A stretch of 64,000 nucleotides of DNA, taken from NCBI GenBank assembly GCA_006384855.1, contig VCJN01002604.1, positions 62,001 to 126,000 of the forward strand, given 5' to 3'. The position numbers were made by a program, and so were the translations under genes. Under the pieces are notes generated by a model, which was not told the origin of the DNA, did no database searches, and saw only the letters and a program-made list of their open reading frames with translations. Positions 49,801-59,689 of the stretch are shown piece by piece (the first letter of the stretch is position 1; each line of letters starts with the position of its first letter). The DNA is from Tetraselmis striata. Its lineage: Eukaryota; Chlorophyta; Chlorodendrophyceae; Chlorodendrales; Chlorodendraceae.

Positions 49801-51139
49801 CGACCGGAAGCTGTCCCAGCTGGAGAGCGACCACCACGGGCTCATGAGGGACCTGCGTGCCTGCCTGGCGTCGTGCCGGTCGCAGGAGGCGCGCGCGTGG
49901 TTGAGGGGGCTGCAGGAGGGGGGCGGCTCGGGGGGCCTGGGTGTGTCAGCGGGCGGCGCGGTGTGTGCGGCAGTGGAAGGCGCAGTGGCCGCGGTCACCG
50001 CGGCAATTGCGTGCAGCCGTCAAGCTGGGCTGTGGGAAGTGCTGCCTTCGCTGGGGAGCGCAACCCCGGACATGCAGGCGGCAGCACAAGCGGTGCGCGA
50101 CCTGGCGGCACGCGACGACGATGTCTTTGGCCTGCCGATTGATCTCCTCGCGGTGGACCTCCCGGCGTGCGGCACCGCGGCCGGCGCCCTGTCGCGCGCT
50201 CTGGCGCACCCGCGCGCGCTGGCGCAGCTGTTGCTGCGGACGGTGGTGGTGCGGAATGAGGCGGGCGCGCGCGCAGCGACGCTCGTGCGACAACACTGCC
50301 CCAGAGTGCAACTGGACATAATGTACTTGGATCCCAACGTCCCGCCCCCGGGCGGGACTGCGCCAGACGCCGCCCAGCCAGGGCGGCCGGTGCTGCTGCG
50401 CGAGGCGGTGCACACACTGAGCACCGCTGTGCAGCGGGAGCCGCTGCTGGCTAGCCTGCCGGGGCGACTCTTTGGCGGCGCGGTGTGGATGGACAGCGTG
50501 GAGGCTGCGCGGCGATGGCAGACTTGCCCGGGCGCGCCGCCGCCTCGCTGCAGCATCTACACGCCTACCGATAGACTGAGCGCCATGCGGGTGCGCGTCC
50601 ACATCGCCGGCTCCTCCGCCCACCTGGGTGTGGCCCGAGCCGGCGCCCTGGCGGCGATGGCCGCGCTGGAGGCCGACCTGGCGGGGCCCCTGGACGCGCT
50701 GCGCAACCGCGTGGTGCCGCGTCTGTGGGAGGTGTCCGAGAGGCGCATGGGCGCGGCGGAGGCTGCGGCCAAGGCGAGGCGGGAGTCGGAGGAGGTGGCC
50801 GCGCGGGCGCGGAGCCTCACGAGCGCGTTTGCGGCGGCGGAGGCGGCGGCGGGGGCTGAGGCGCCCCAGCCGGCGCGCAAGGGCAGGCAGAGTGGGCGAG
50901 GCCAGGGGAAGGGCAAGCAGGCGGCGAAGGCCCGGCAGCCGGCACCGGCTGCCCCACCCCCCGACAACCCCACTCAGGGCGCCTCTCAAGATGGTGTCAA
51001 CGCTTTCCCTCTCAAGCCACCGACGCCGGCGTGCCGCTCCTCCAGGCGCATCAGGCAGCGCTCCAACCGCTCGGCGGATACGGGGGAGGGGGAGGGGGAG
51101 GAGGAGACGGGTGGAGGCAAGCGCCAGCGCCGCAGCTGA
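37863..51139 (+). CDS. SMCHD1/GMI1-like protein: GHKL ATPase-like N-terminus and SMC hinge C-terminus
   Basis: Likely nuclear chromatin or repair protein of the SMCHD1 (animal) and GMI1 (plant) kind. Phase-consistent exons: 37863-38661, 39083-39169, 39324-39521 (N-box CEFIDN), 39666-39835 (GAGNKKAS, G2-like), 39940-40080, 40229-40571, 40814-41196, 41321-41578, 43812-44072 (acceptor 43808 also possible), 44576-45790, 46078-46636, 47281-47547, 48240-48519, 48629-48851, then a poorly resolved stretch, and about 49068-51139. The last exon has Ig/filamin-like repeats, a coiled coil (EEVRRLREELRAAERES), the hinge (about 50130-50620, GLPIDLLAVDLP) and a basic tail ending KRQRRS. Exon 44576-45790 has a SUMO-interaction motif, VIDLV in an acidic run. 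Oddities: the G1 box reads NTAQGIN instead of DxGxG; the donor at 48520 looks like GG; borders between 48852 and 49067 are unsure. Total about 2,400 residues; SMCHD1 has about 2,000. Confidence 0.75.
41889..41956. repeat. AT-rich microsatellite
   Basis: Imperfect (AT)n with GTAT interruptions lies at the start of the large intron (41579-43811) of the SMCHD1-like gene. Confidence 0.8.
42055..42650 (+). repeat. Dispersed repeat A, copy 1, with internal tandem duplication
   Basis: This segment matches the reverse complement of 46769-47206: the ATTAGCGGTAGT start, GTGATAAACACC, GTCGGCACCGGTGGTGG, CTCATGTTGTGACGTA, TTACCGAG and the GTTCGTTTCCAC end. Here a block of about 174 bases (from 42253 and again from 42427, each containing GGGGATGTCCGGTAATTATC) is duplicated, which explains the length difference. 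The repeat ends about 65 bases before the start codon of the intronic ORF. Confidence 0.75.
42716..43681 (+). CDS. Intact single-exon ORF of unknown function nested in an SMCHD1-like intron
   Basis: The frame is open from 42617. The first good ATG (MWLGGAFNAEVHCAYQMH) is at 42716, giving 321 residues ending TWVPTCTIVVWE. Composition is that of a folded protein: no low complexity, no transmembrane segment, regular spacing of Trp and Cys (HHCPDGQTSEQC, HGTCYRMN). Codon use looks like that of the host exons. I do not recognise the family. It lies on the sense strand inside intron 41579-43811, just downstream of repeat A and upstream of a small hairpin, so it may be a retrocopy, a captured gene or cargo of a mobile element. 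An alternative is an unrecognised exon of the host gene, but the host reading phase continues without it and the frame ends in a stop. Confidence 0.6.
   Translation: MWLGGAFNAEVHCAYQMHTMGDCMKARANELLHPRNAKFTFHPVNMSGNWEPDYNVKLAENGVKAAALTWLKGMAEAADASFYINGEEPIPTDDIEVSGGIPGNTYNLWPGVSNKPVNTQGATCISTGHVIEVDLREFPISSPKYTATGSRLQPELKKTFRADHRNPKSTLLAVVKGFAVPDSHTDHRAPVNQGFLAVQPWPTPIYPHIAESGQVLLLAIHSDLAKVGVLNEEEREEKVQELMEAVPYIAEVEHHCPDGQTSEQCQLRPHGTCYRMNPQADILPTVRVRVDCGGGSGQPAWTGASPENPTWVPTCTIVVWE
43690..43726 (+). other. Hairpin just after the intronic ORF
   Basis: GTTTTGCAGTT and AACTGCAAAAT pair as a stem of about 11 bases around a short loop, starting about 10 bases after the stop codon. It could act in 3'-end formation or mark an element end. 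This is seen directly; the function is guesswork. Confidence 0.4.
46718..46760 (+). repeat. (GGTGT)n pentanucleotide tract
   Basis: About eight tandem TGGTG units lie in intron 46637-47280 of the SMCHD1-like gene, immediately beside repeat A copy 2. Confidence 0.85.
46769..47206 (-). repeat. Dispersed repeat A, copy 2 (inverted)
   Basis: Reverse complement of the repeat at 42055-42650 with a single copy of the 174-base block. It lies in another intron of the same gene, in the opposite orientation, so the two copies could pair in the pre-mRNA. No coding capacity was seen. Confidence 0.7.
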
Positions 51140-52126
51140 TGGATGAACCAATGAACCGCGCCTCCGCGGCCATCCATCATCCAAGGGACACGGACCGCCG
51201 CCGTCGCGCGCTGGTCGTCTTCACCGATGCGACAGGGGCGGCTGCGCTTCCTTATGTATGTGACAGCGTCGCATGCAAACGGCCAGGGTGCTGCCGCGGG
51301 TGGGCTCATCCAAAGTGAAAGTTATCCATATCAACATGTTCATCGCCGGCAGGAGCGGATCCGATGTGCACGGGATACTTGCGTGTGGCGCAGGGATGAT
51401 CGATTCCCCGCATCTCCCACGGATCTATGGATTACCCCTATGTCGGGTATTAATTGACTGCGATGTGAGATGTCCAAATGTTGATTGAAGATGACCCGAT
51501 CAACAACATACAGCAGTCCAAGAAAGTCGTTGCATGTCGCTTGTATTTCTGAGTTGGTTTGGCATCGGGTTCGCGGACTCGCTTCTAGTCGACGAGCCGT
51601 GCATCATCTACGCCTTGGCTTTTCAATGTGCGGAAATTCCAGAGAAAGAGTTCGTGTGCCGATTTGCTGAGGGCAACGCAACGTGAATGTGGTGTGCGCA
51701 ATATATGCATACGGGGTGCGCCATATCACGAGCGCAGCAGTCCCACATGGGTCGCCAAACGTGTTTGTGGTCAAGTCCAACGCATGGCATTCTGTCAATT
51801 GTGCTTACACGGAAGGACAAACGTGTTTTTCCCATGGTTTCGGAGATAATGACGCGAAAGTGTAGTCATATGAACAAAGTAATCAGTGCCGCTGCCAGCA
51901 AAGATAGACGGCCGCTTCCTCGCAGGCATGCTCTGAAACGACGCTCGGTCTCTTACTCGAAAATTGAAATTTGTTACAACTGTATTCCTGCCAGTATTTC
52001 AACTACACAGGCTAGCCGGACTGCATAGAGAGTCTACTGCCTTCGTTAGGTGGCATAGCATGGAGCGGCTCTACTGAAGGCCAACGTTAGGTGCCTTCGT
52101 TAGGTGGCATAGCATCGAGCGGCTCT
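51140..52126. other. Intergenic region between convergent genes
   Basis: This should hold the 3' ends of the SMCHD1-like and alpha-kinase genes. A block CCTTCGTTAGGTGGCATAGC followed by ATNGAGCGGCTCT occurs twice (about 52041 and 52092), directly after the kinase stop codon in that gene's 3' region. No gene is supported. Confidence 0.5.
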
Positions 52127-54186
52127 TCACATTTCCTTCCCTGAGCTGTGTTGTCCGGGTCCTTGCACCCATTGCTGCTGGATCATGTGGCACAAAGGGC
52201 TGCACTTGTGGGTTTTGAAAAAGTCGGTAACCCCTTTCGCGCCATGGTCAGTCCGACCAAAGACTCGCTTTCGGCCGGCGCTCGACTTGTAGTGAATCAC
52301 TGGATCCGTGAATTCGAACAAAGGCGGGGAGCACGTGGTGGTGAGCACACCCTGCAGGTCGCAAACCAACATCTTGCGGCCGCTGTAGACGTAGGTGAAG
52401 TGGGAGAATGCTTGCGGCATGTCATCTGGCCGGATGTCGATGGGTGCATCACGGATAGCATCAGATGAGGTGTGCCCCTCCAAAAGATCGTCCTCCTCCC
52501 CCTCCCCCTCCTCCCCCTCCCCCTCCCCCTCTTCTTCCTCCTCACCAATTGCCCCCAGCATTGAGCGCGGCGGAGCAACTGAATGTGTCCTGCCACCTGC
52601 GGCGTTGGCATGTGGCGCAGGCATGCGTGCCATGAATCCATCGAGGTGTGCACTTTTGCCTCGGAGCACGCTGTGAAAGTCGGTGGCCGCCTCCGGTTGG
52701 TCATGCCGGGGCCGCCCCTGAACGTAGCCGCAGTTGTTGTTCCACTTTTTGTACTTGACTGGATCCAACATCTTCTCCACCAACAGCCCGATTCGCCCGT
52801 AGGCCGTGTCGCGCACCATGTAGACGGAGCACGGCAGGAAAGATATGCGCGGCGTCGAGGCGCCGACGCCAGGCACGCGGGACAGGCGCTCGTTGAACGC
52901 GTGCGCCAGCTCTGCTGCACGGCCCTGAGTCACACAGAACACCTGGTGAAACTTCTTGAGATCGGCATTTTTGATGTCCTCCACGTAGCGGCTCTCCTTG
53001 GCCACGAGTTTCTCGCCCATGAAGGTGCCATCCTGTCCCACCAGCCGAAACTTCCGCACCATCCGCTCTGCGCCCTCGCCAAATATCTTGGTCTGCATGG
53101 CCACGCCCGCGACGCCCGACTCTATGGGTACACTGACCCAGCCCTCGCCGCCCACCCACGTGGTGTGGTTGAAGCCTTGCTGCACCGCCGGGTAAAAGTG
53201 CCACGAGTCGTTCAGCTTGAGCTCGTCCACCAGGCTGCGGGCCTCCCGCATGACGGAGCGGACGGCCCTCTGGGCGGAGGAGCCGGTGTGGGAGAGCTCG
53301 GTGCGCGTGGCGGTGAGTGAGGCGGAGAGCGAGGTGGAGGCGGTACTGAGAGACTCGGGGGTGAGTGTTGAGGCGTGGAAGGAGCCGTGGCTGCCGTACT
53401 CGCCAGGCACCCTGGCCATGGCCTGAAGCACCTGGAAGCTCTCGTCCGGGCCAGCAAAGCCAATCATGGCCACGGAAAGACGGCGGCCGAAGCGGCTGGC
53501 TAGCTGCGCCACCCGCTCGGTTGCCAGCAGGCAGAGCTTCTCCATGGGGCTGCTTCTCTCTCTGAGCCACCACGCCCGGTGTCGATCAGCGTCGGCCGGG
53601 ACCTTGTCGCTGGGCTTGCCATCCGAGAGGAAGCAGAGCACGAGCGCGCAGCTTCCATGGGTGTTGCTCATCAAGAGCGCCTCGGCGCTGGCAAGGGCGG
53701 GCAGGTAGTTGCCGCCCTGCGCAGGGAGCGAGGTGCGCAGCAGCCCGATGAGCCCGTTGAACAGGATCCAGTCCAGTGGTCGGTGGCGGAGTAGTACTGT
53801 CCCGGTGTCGTTCATCGCCACAAGTGAGAACACGTCGGTGGGCTTGCCGTCATCCCGCTGCAGCTGCTGCGCCACAAACTCCAAGGCCAAGGTGACCCAA
53901 ACCTGTCAATGAACACATGGCGTGTTGCGCTTCACTGAGTGACGGCCGATGATGCAGAGTGCTGCTACTAATAGTTCACGTAGCCACACCCTTCTCCAGT
54001 CAATGGGGTGAGGGAGGGCATATGGTTTGCTGGTTTTGCCAGGTCGATTACCGCATCGGATCTGGTGGCGCCGCCGGGTACGTCTGTCTTCCGCATGGAG
54101 CCGCTCTGATCCACCACCACCACGGTGTGCGAGGTCCATGCGGTGTAGTCACTAGCGATAAGGCGGCATGCCTGCGTGATGTCCAT
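52127..54186 (-). CDS. von Willebrand A domain plus alpha-kinase (VWKA-like)
   Basis: Atypical serine/threonine kinase. Exon 54186-54052 begins at an ATG (MDITQACRLIASDYTAW) and has the metal-binding site VVVVDQSGSM (DxSxS). It ends RSDA at a GT donor, and exon 53902-52127 continues VWVTLALEFVAQQL in phase 0, completing the vWA fold. The alpha-kinase domain follows: GEKLVAKES (ATP-binding Lys), VEKMLDPVKYKKWNNNCG, then after an acidic insert (Glu/Gly/Asp run) AFSHFTYVYSG, LVCDLQGV, FTDPVIHY and the zinc-binding end DFFKTHKCSPLCHMI. All key motifs are present, so it is probably active. Length is about 636 residues if the ATG is right; an upstream exon is possible because the frame closes soon above it. 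Dictyostelium VwkA has the same vWA-kinase order and acts on myosin; substrates here are unknown. Confidence 0.88.
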
Positions 54187-55873
54187 GCGACAGAATTGAG
54201 ACACTGATAGAGCAAGTTGTCAGTCCTCATGGCAACCTCAATGCCCCCTAGAATAATGAGGGGTAGTACTACAATTACAGAGGGGGGGGGGGGGGGGCAA
54301 GACAGTTTTCAGGGGAGAAAAGAATAAAATTATCACATTATTAACGCGAGCATTGCAGCACTTCAGAATCCGACACTGTTTTGGTAGATGATTTAAAATA
54401 TGTGAAAGGAGTTTTCATGGCCACGGGTACTATGATGCACGACTTGTTCGTAGATGGATCCACTGGTTGCCGAGACGCAGAAGCACTGAACAGGGCCAGA
54501 GATACTGGACAGACAGCACAGAACACACTCACACGAGCACGTATCAGCGAGCATCTTTAAGAGCTCAGATTCCGTATTACGAAACTATCTTCGCCTTTGT
54601 GCGAAAATGGGCCAGGACGACAGTGTCCGAGGGTCGGACGGTCCTACAATTTAGATGCAACGTCCTGCACGCCGTGGTTCGTCGCCCGTCTCCCGCTATA
54701 AACAGGCAGCATATATGATGGTGAGCGCCTTTGGGTCTGGTTAAAGCTCGAAGTTAAATTACCCGGGTCGGGGACCCGGCGGTGCAAACCTGGTCATGCT
54801 GATCTTGCATTGCAGGCGTAATGTTCACAAGTGGCACGTCAAGACCGGCCCCAGGTACTGGCCAAGATATTATCTCACGCCGCCCGGTCTCGTCCGTGAT
54901 GAATACTACCTCGGCAAACGTGTACTTCCAGCGTGGCTCTCCAGTCCTGGGGCAAGGTCGGGTGGGTTCTCGCACGCCGTGCTTCAAGGCCGCCTGTAGA
55001 TGGCACGTAGCGATCGGTGTCACATAGTGGATAAATGTCGGGATTTAAGTGTCGGGGAACTTTGCGCGTGGGGAATGCGTGAGAGGGATATCATATCTTC
55101 GGCCGAAGATGGCAAGATGCCATCGCACGGCTTTATAAACTGCACGGTGTATGTATACTTGGACATAGCATAGATCAGCTCGTCATCGCGGGGCCATGGC
55201 AAACGACCTGGTTGAGTCTGCTGCATACCTGCAAGTCGCGCTTTTCTATTGCACGCTGTGCCCTTCGCAGCCGGCCATGGTCGCTGGACAGTACCGTGAC
55301 AGCGCTGGTTCGGCGAGTGGCCTCAACATCCGACAGCGCCGTTTCACCTTCGCCCTCATTGATTGTCGACATACTAAGGCGTGTTCAGGTAAAAGGGCAG
55401 GTGTTGATGAGCGGCTTTGTCCCACAATCGATCTGCTGCGTGTGCCCTCCGGGACATCAAGCGGGCCTTCCGTTCATGTTCAGCAAGGTCCCGGCGAGAT
55501 CAGGGCGCGGCGTGATGCCAATCCTGGGAGGATTAGTACCTGGCTGGCCTCACAGTGACTGCGGGTAATCGGTACAGGGAATCCCTACCTGGTAGCGATC
55601 GCGCGATCACAGCGATCACCGCCAACATCACAGCGATCGTAATAAAACTCGAACATGTTGTAATAAGGCCTTAAAGGTACCGCCGGAAGAATGCTGTACA
55701 TCGGATGTGATGAATACACTGTGGATACCGCACAGCGGCTGATGGAATTCCGAATATTCACCGCAACACAGTTTTAATCGTTGACAATCCAGTTACTGTG
55801 ACCGATGGCTCTATCTATGGAGGTGCCCTCTAAATAAGTGACCGCGCGCATTTTTTGTCATATTCATATAGGG
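54187..55873. other. Region upstream of the alpha-kinase, with a coding-like minus-strand remnant
   Basis: It contains the kinase promoter and a G run at about 54282-54297. Between 55372 and 54754, three overlapping minus-strand frames read consecutively like one decayed protein (RLRRAQRAIEKRDLQ; RDDELIYAMSKYTYTVQF; KYTFAEVVFITDETGRREI then ISWPVPGAGLDVPLVNI). I cannot assign a family. It may be a transposon remnant. Confidence 0.3.
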
Positions 55874-56369
55874 TTGAATTACACGGGACTAAGTTCGACG
55901 GGTGTTACCCGACGTTACAAAATTCCGCCGTACACGCCTAGTACGCTACAGCGGTGTGCCCGCGTCCGTCCCTCACCCCTAGACGCCCCGCGACGCGGCG
56001 GTGTCTCCTCCTTAGTTCTGCCTTTGCGCAAGCTTCATGCTAGCGCAACGGCATCGAGACTCTCGCAATCTTGCAAGCAGGTGACACACGATCTCACACA
56101 TCGTTCGACGCGAGCTGCTCGCCGCAACTACAATAGCGACAGCATGCCGTACTATATATGGCAAACACACGGGTGCCTGACGACCTGTAACATTCGGAGG
56201 GGGCGGTGCTGGAGGCAACGCGCGAGTTCGACAGCTAACAATGCTAGCTTGACTGCGCTGGTGCAGCGGATGATGCTGCGACTCGACGAGCTAGACTCCC
56301 GCACCTCTTCCATTCAACAACCACCATAGCGGAAATATTTTCCTGCGACGCCGGCCGACGGCCTCAAGG

Positions 56370-56828
56370 GTGACGATGAGGAGGACGACCCTGCCCCCGG
56401 TCCCCATGCAAAATCTCATGGCCACGCGCGCGGCGTCCATCGACCCGCGCAACTGGATTGACTACCTGCCGCGGGCATACGCCGAGTATATGCCCTCCGT
56501 AGGACTCACCAACCCCGGGTTGCGGAACCCACGCAACGACGAGTGGGGCCGCTACCTCACCGACGAGAAGAAACATGCGACGCGCGACGAGTATCGCCAC
56601 TTGCTGTGCTATAGAGTTTGTACCGCCTCTGCGCACGCGGCGCTCACGGACGCCGTGGCAACGCTTCGCGCGCAAAACGCCAACGCTACTCGCGACGCCG
56701 GGGACGCCAACGACCTAATCGACTCCGCAAAGCTGATGGTGTGCCCCGCCGGTCAAAGTCATGCTATCCAAGTTCAAACTACATGTGACATTGCGTGCGG
56801 CGGCACTGGCGGCAATGGCAAGTCATAG
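56370..56828 (+). pseudogene. ORF1/Gag-like frame of DIRS-like element 3
   Basis: A 152-codon frame (ASIDPRNWIDYLPRAYAEYM ... DEWGRYLTDEKKHATRDEYR) lies at the position of ORF1 in DIRS-type elements. It has no recognisable nucleic-acid-binding motif. It ends just before the RT start (IRIPFKHNRPRPHFHTGISM), which lies in another frame. Confidence 0.45.
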
Positions 56829-56836
56829 GAGCAAGC

Positions 56837-58360
56837 GATCAAGTCCTACGGGCGATCAAGGAGTGCATCCGGATCCCCTTTAAGCACAACCGCCCCCGAC
56901 CCCACTTCCACACCGGCATCAGCATGCAAGACGCTTACCCGGCGCAGCTTAACTTCCTCAAGGGCGAGCTTGCCCACTTCGTGTAGTCCGGCGCGTGAGA
57001 GTTTGGAGCCCGTCGCAAGTGGGTGTCAAGGTAGACTCTTTTTTGTACCCAAGCCCAACGTCAACCAGTGGCGCTGCATCATCGACCTCGGCGTGCTCGA
57101 CTTCTACGGTGTGCGCAAGTGGCTCAAGATGGCGACCTATTGGGAGTGCGCCACCTCACCGAGAAGGGAGACTACATGTTCTCCTTCGACCTACATGACG
57201 GCTCTATGCCCGCCTATGCATTGCAGAGGCAGTCCGACTCTACTTCACCGTGGACGTCCGATGAGGTCAACTCTACGGGCTCGCCGGTCTGCCGATGGGC
57301 TTGAGCCTCTCGCCCTACTACTGCGTCACGCTTGCCCAAGTATTCATCACCTAGCACTGACCTCCGAAAACCCGAGCAAGCCCGAGCCCCCCCTCATCGC
57401 CTATGCGGCCCACACGGAGCAACCGTTTTATCCGGCGGAGCAAATGGAGGGGAGCGCGCATCCTACCTTACGCGGACGACTCCCTCCGTTTCTCCGCGTC
57501 GCTTGAGTAGGCGCTCCACCTCCGTCAGCGGCTCGCCAGCCTCCTCAACGCCTTGGGGCTGCGGCGCAACCCCAAGAAGGGCTTCTGGAAGCCCTGCCAG
57601 TTCGGCAGGCACCTGGGGGTGGACATCAACCCAGCGTCCGGCATGTTCTACGCACAGACAAACAAGCTAGACCGGCTCTCCCGGCAGGCCATCCAGCTCA
57701 TCGGCCGAGCGCTCACACGGAACGCCAGGTGGCTCCCGGTGCGCTAGCTGCAAATGCCTGGCATGGCAGACGCAGTGCCTCTTTCTGGCGATCGTGGCGG
57801 CAAGATTCTCCTGCGGAAGCTCCACTCCGTGTTTGGCGACCGGTGGGGCTGGCGCGTCCGGATGACGCCGTGGTAACGCCGCGAACTACAATGGTGGACA
57901 TCGATGCCCGGTCAGTCAAACGTCAAGCCTATCCACCGCTCATTGGAGACGGCTTATCTGCACACCGACATCCCATGCTACGGGTGGTGCGGAGTGCGGA
58001 ACGGCATGTTAGAGGCGCGAAGATTCTGGGGCTCGGCGGACGAGTGCCAGCACATCACCTAGAAGGAGCTCAAGGCGGTCCGACTCCGCCGTGGAAAGCT
58101 TCCTCCCCCACCTCGCCGGGCGCATCGTCCTCATGCACGAGGACAACCTCGCGGTATGTCACGCTCTAGCGGTCCTCACCTCACGCTCGCCCGAGATGAT
58201 GGCCAAGTTGCGACGACGGTGGTGCTTGCTACATTCACACGGCATCCATATGCGCGCCCGGCACATTAGCTTGGCAACGAATATCTGGGCGGAGCGTCTA
58301 AGCCGGCACCTCGACAACGACGACGTTGACAACTCGACCCCCTATTGTTTGCGGAACTAG
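56837..58360 (+). pseudogene. Reverse transcriptase-RNase H of DIRS-like element 3
   Basis: Pieces in several frames follow the order of element 2: CIRIPFKHNRPRPHFHTGIS, FVPKPNVNQWRCIIDLGVLD, YMFSFDLHDGSMPAYAL, GLPMGLSLSPYYC-like sequence, LGLRRNPKKGFWKPCQFGRH then LGVDINPASGMFYA, and the RNase H end MHEDNLAVCHALAVLTSRSP and ATNIWAERLSRHLDNDD. Two close TAG/TGA stops follow ELAHFV. The copy is clearly dead. Confidence 0.7.
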
Positions 58361-58467
58361 AGAGCTGCTTCGGCCCTCACTCCATCGGACCGCTGCGCGT
58401 CCGCCCTCAACACCATCTCCTCCGCTTAAACGCGGCGTGGCGGGACCCTACGTGCGAGGCGGTGGAC

Positions 58468-59627
58468 TCACGGCGCCCCCGCACGGTGTTTAAATCGGCG
58501 ATATAGCGCGCGCACGGTGTCTCATGTGCAAGGGCCACCTCCATCCCAACCCCGAATCGGCCACTAGCAGCAGTTCATCACACGACATAAACAAAAACCT
58601 CTCGACCATCACCCATGGCCCCTTAGGGACCAGGGGTGGAATATGGGCCAAGTCGTGCGGGATTTGGTGAGGCGCACGGATGAAAAATCGTGCGATTCAG
58701 CCCGTGTCTCACCTCCGCCCATTATCCGTATTCCCGTTTTTTTAACGATTATCACAGCTACCCGTCACTCCATCGGCTCCCGGTGTACCTAAGGGCAGGC
58801 GAATCGACCCATATTGGTATCTATCGCTAGCATATGGGTATAGTGGCCTTCGGTAGGCGTAGGTAGATGGGTGGCGCGCCGACCAGCCACTCATCTACGA
58901 GTGGTGGTTAACCGGCCCCCCATTCAGCCCGTTTATCTTATCTCGGCTAAAAAACGGGGGGAGATGGGGCACCGCACACTACCGACCACAGTATGGGCCA
59001 CTCATGGGCTCTACCGCACCCATAGGAGCTAGGCCATGGGATTGTACATGTGCGGCGGGCTAAACAGTAAGCTGCGGGTGGCAGGGGATGCCTATGCCGG
59101 GGGGGGGGGGGGGGGGGTCGACAGCGCGGAAATTCCGGGACGGTCGGCCCCATCGGGCCGGCATTGACCGAGATTGGCCGCAAACTTACCGCCAACGGAC
59201 GCCAACCCTACGTATAGATAGGCTTCTCTTGGCGCTCACACGATCGAAAAGTAGAGAGCTATCTCCGGCGCTCCCGGGCGAGGGGTTGTGGCCGGGAGTG
59301 TATTTCCAAAAATGCGAGTTCCAATATCGGACGGTTTGTCGAATCGGGGGCACATGGGGCACCGTCCCTAGAGCCCCCGACCTCTAGCTAAATGTTTGTA
59401 TAGCGCCCCTATGAGATAGGCTATAATCCTATTCTATTTCCAGGGCAGGTGGTGCCCGTTCGGCTCGGGCATGAGGCCGTGAGCATCGCCCCCCTCCTTG
59501 AGCCGAACGGGCAATGCTTGTCCGTAGTTGCGGTCGACATAAGGAGGCCGTTTTTTGCGCATTGCTACGCAGCGCACGAGCGAAATATACCTGGAAATAA
59601 GTGATAAACACGATACACTATTATAGA
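58468..59627 (+). mobile_element. Element C, copy 2, nested in DIRS-like element 3
   Basis: About 1.16 kb, matching 20391-19240 in inverse orientation along its whole length. It starts TCACGGCGCCCCCGCACGG and ends CACGATACACTATT. It carries a G run (59100-59117) at the place where copy 1 has the complementary run, and a 13-base-pair stem (59456-59468 with 59502-59514). It splits the segment EAVDS ... NWRREN, which is contiguous in element 2, so it is an insertion. No obvious target duplication was found. Confidence 0.75.
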
Positions 59628-59689
59628 GTACTAAATGACGTACCGCGAAATTCATATATCTCTGATTAGGCACCCGCTAGGTGCGCCGT

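Noticed and set aside
55196..55568. Two overlapping plus-strand frames of about 120 codons
   Set aside because: They overlap almost fully in different frames and lie opposite the more protein-like minus-strand remnant. Neither has a domain.
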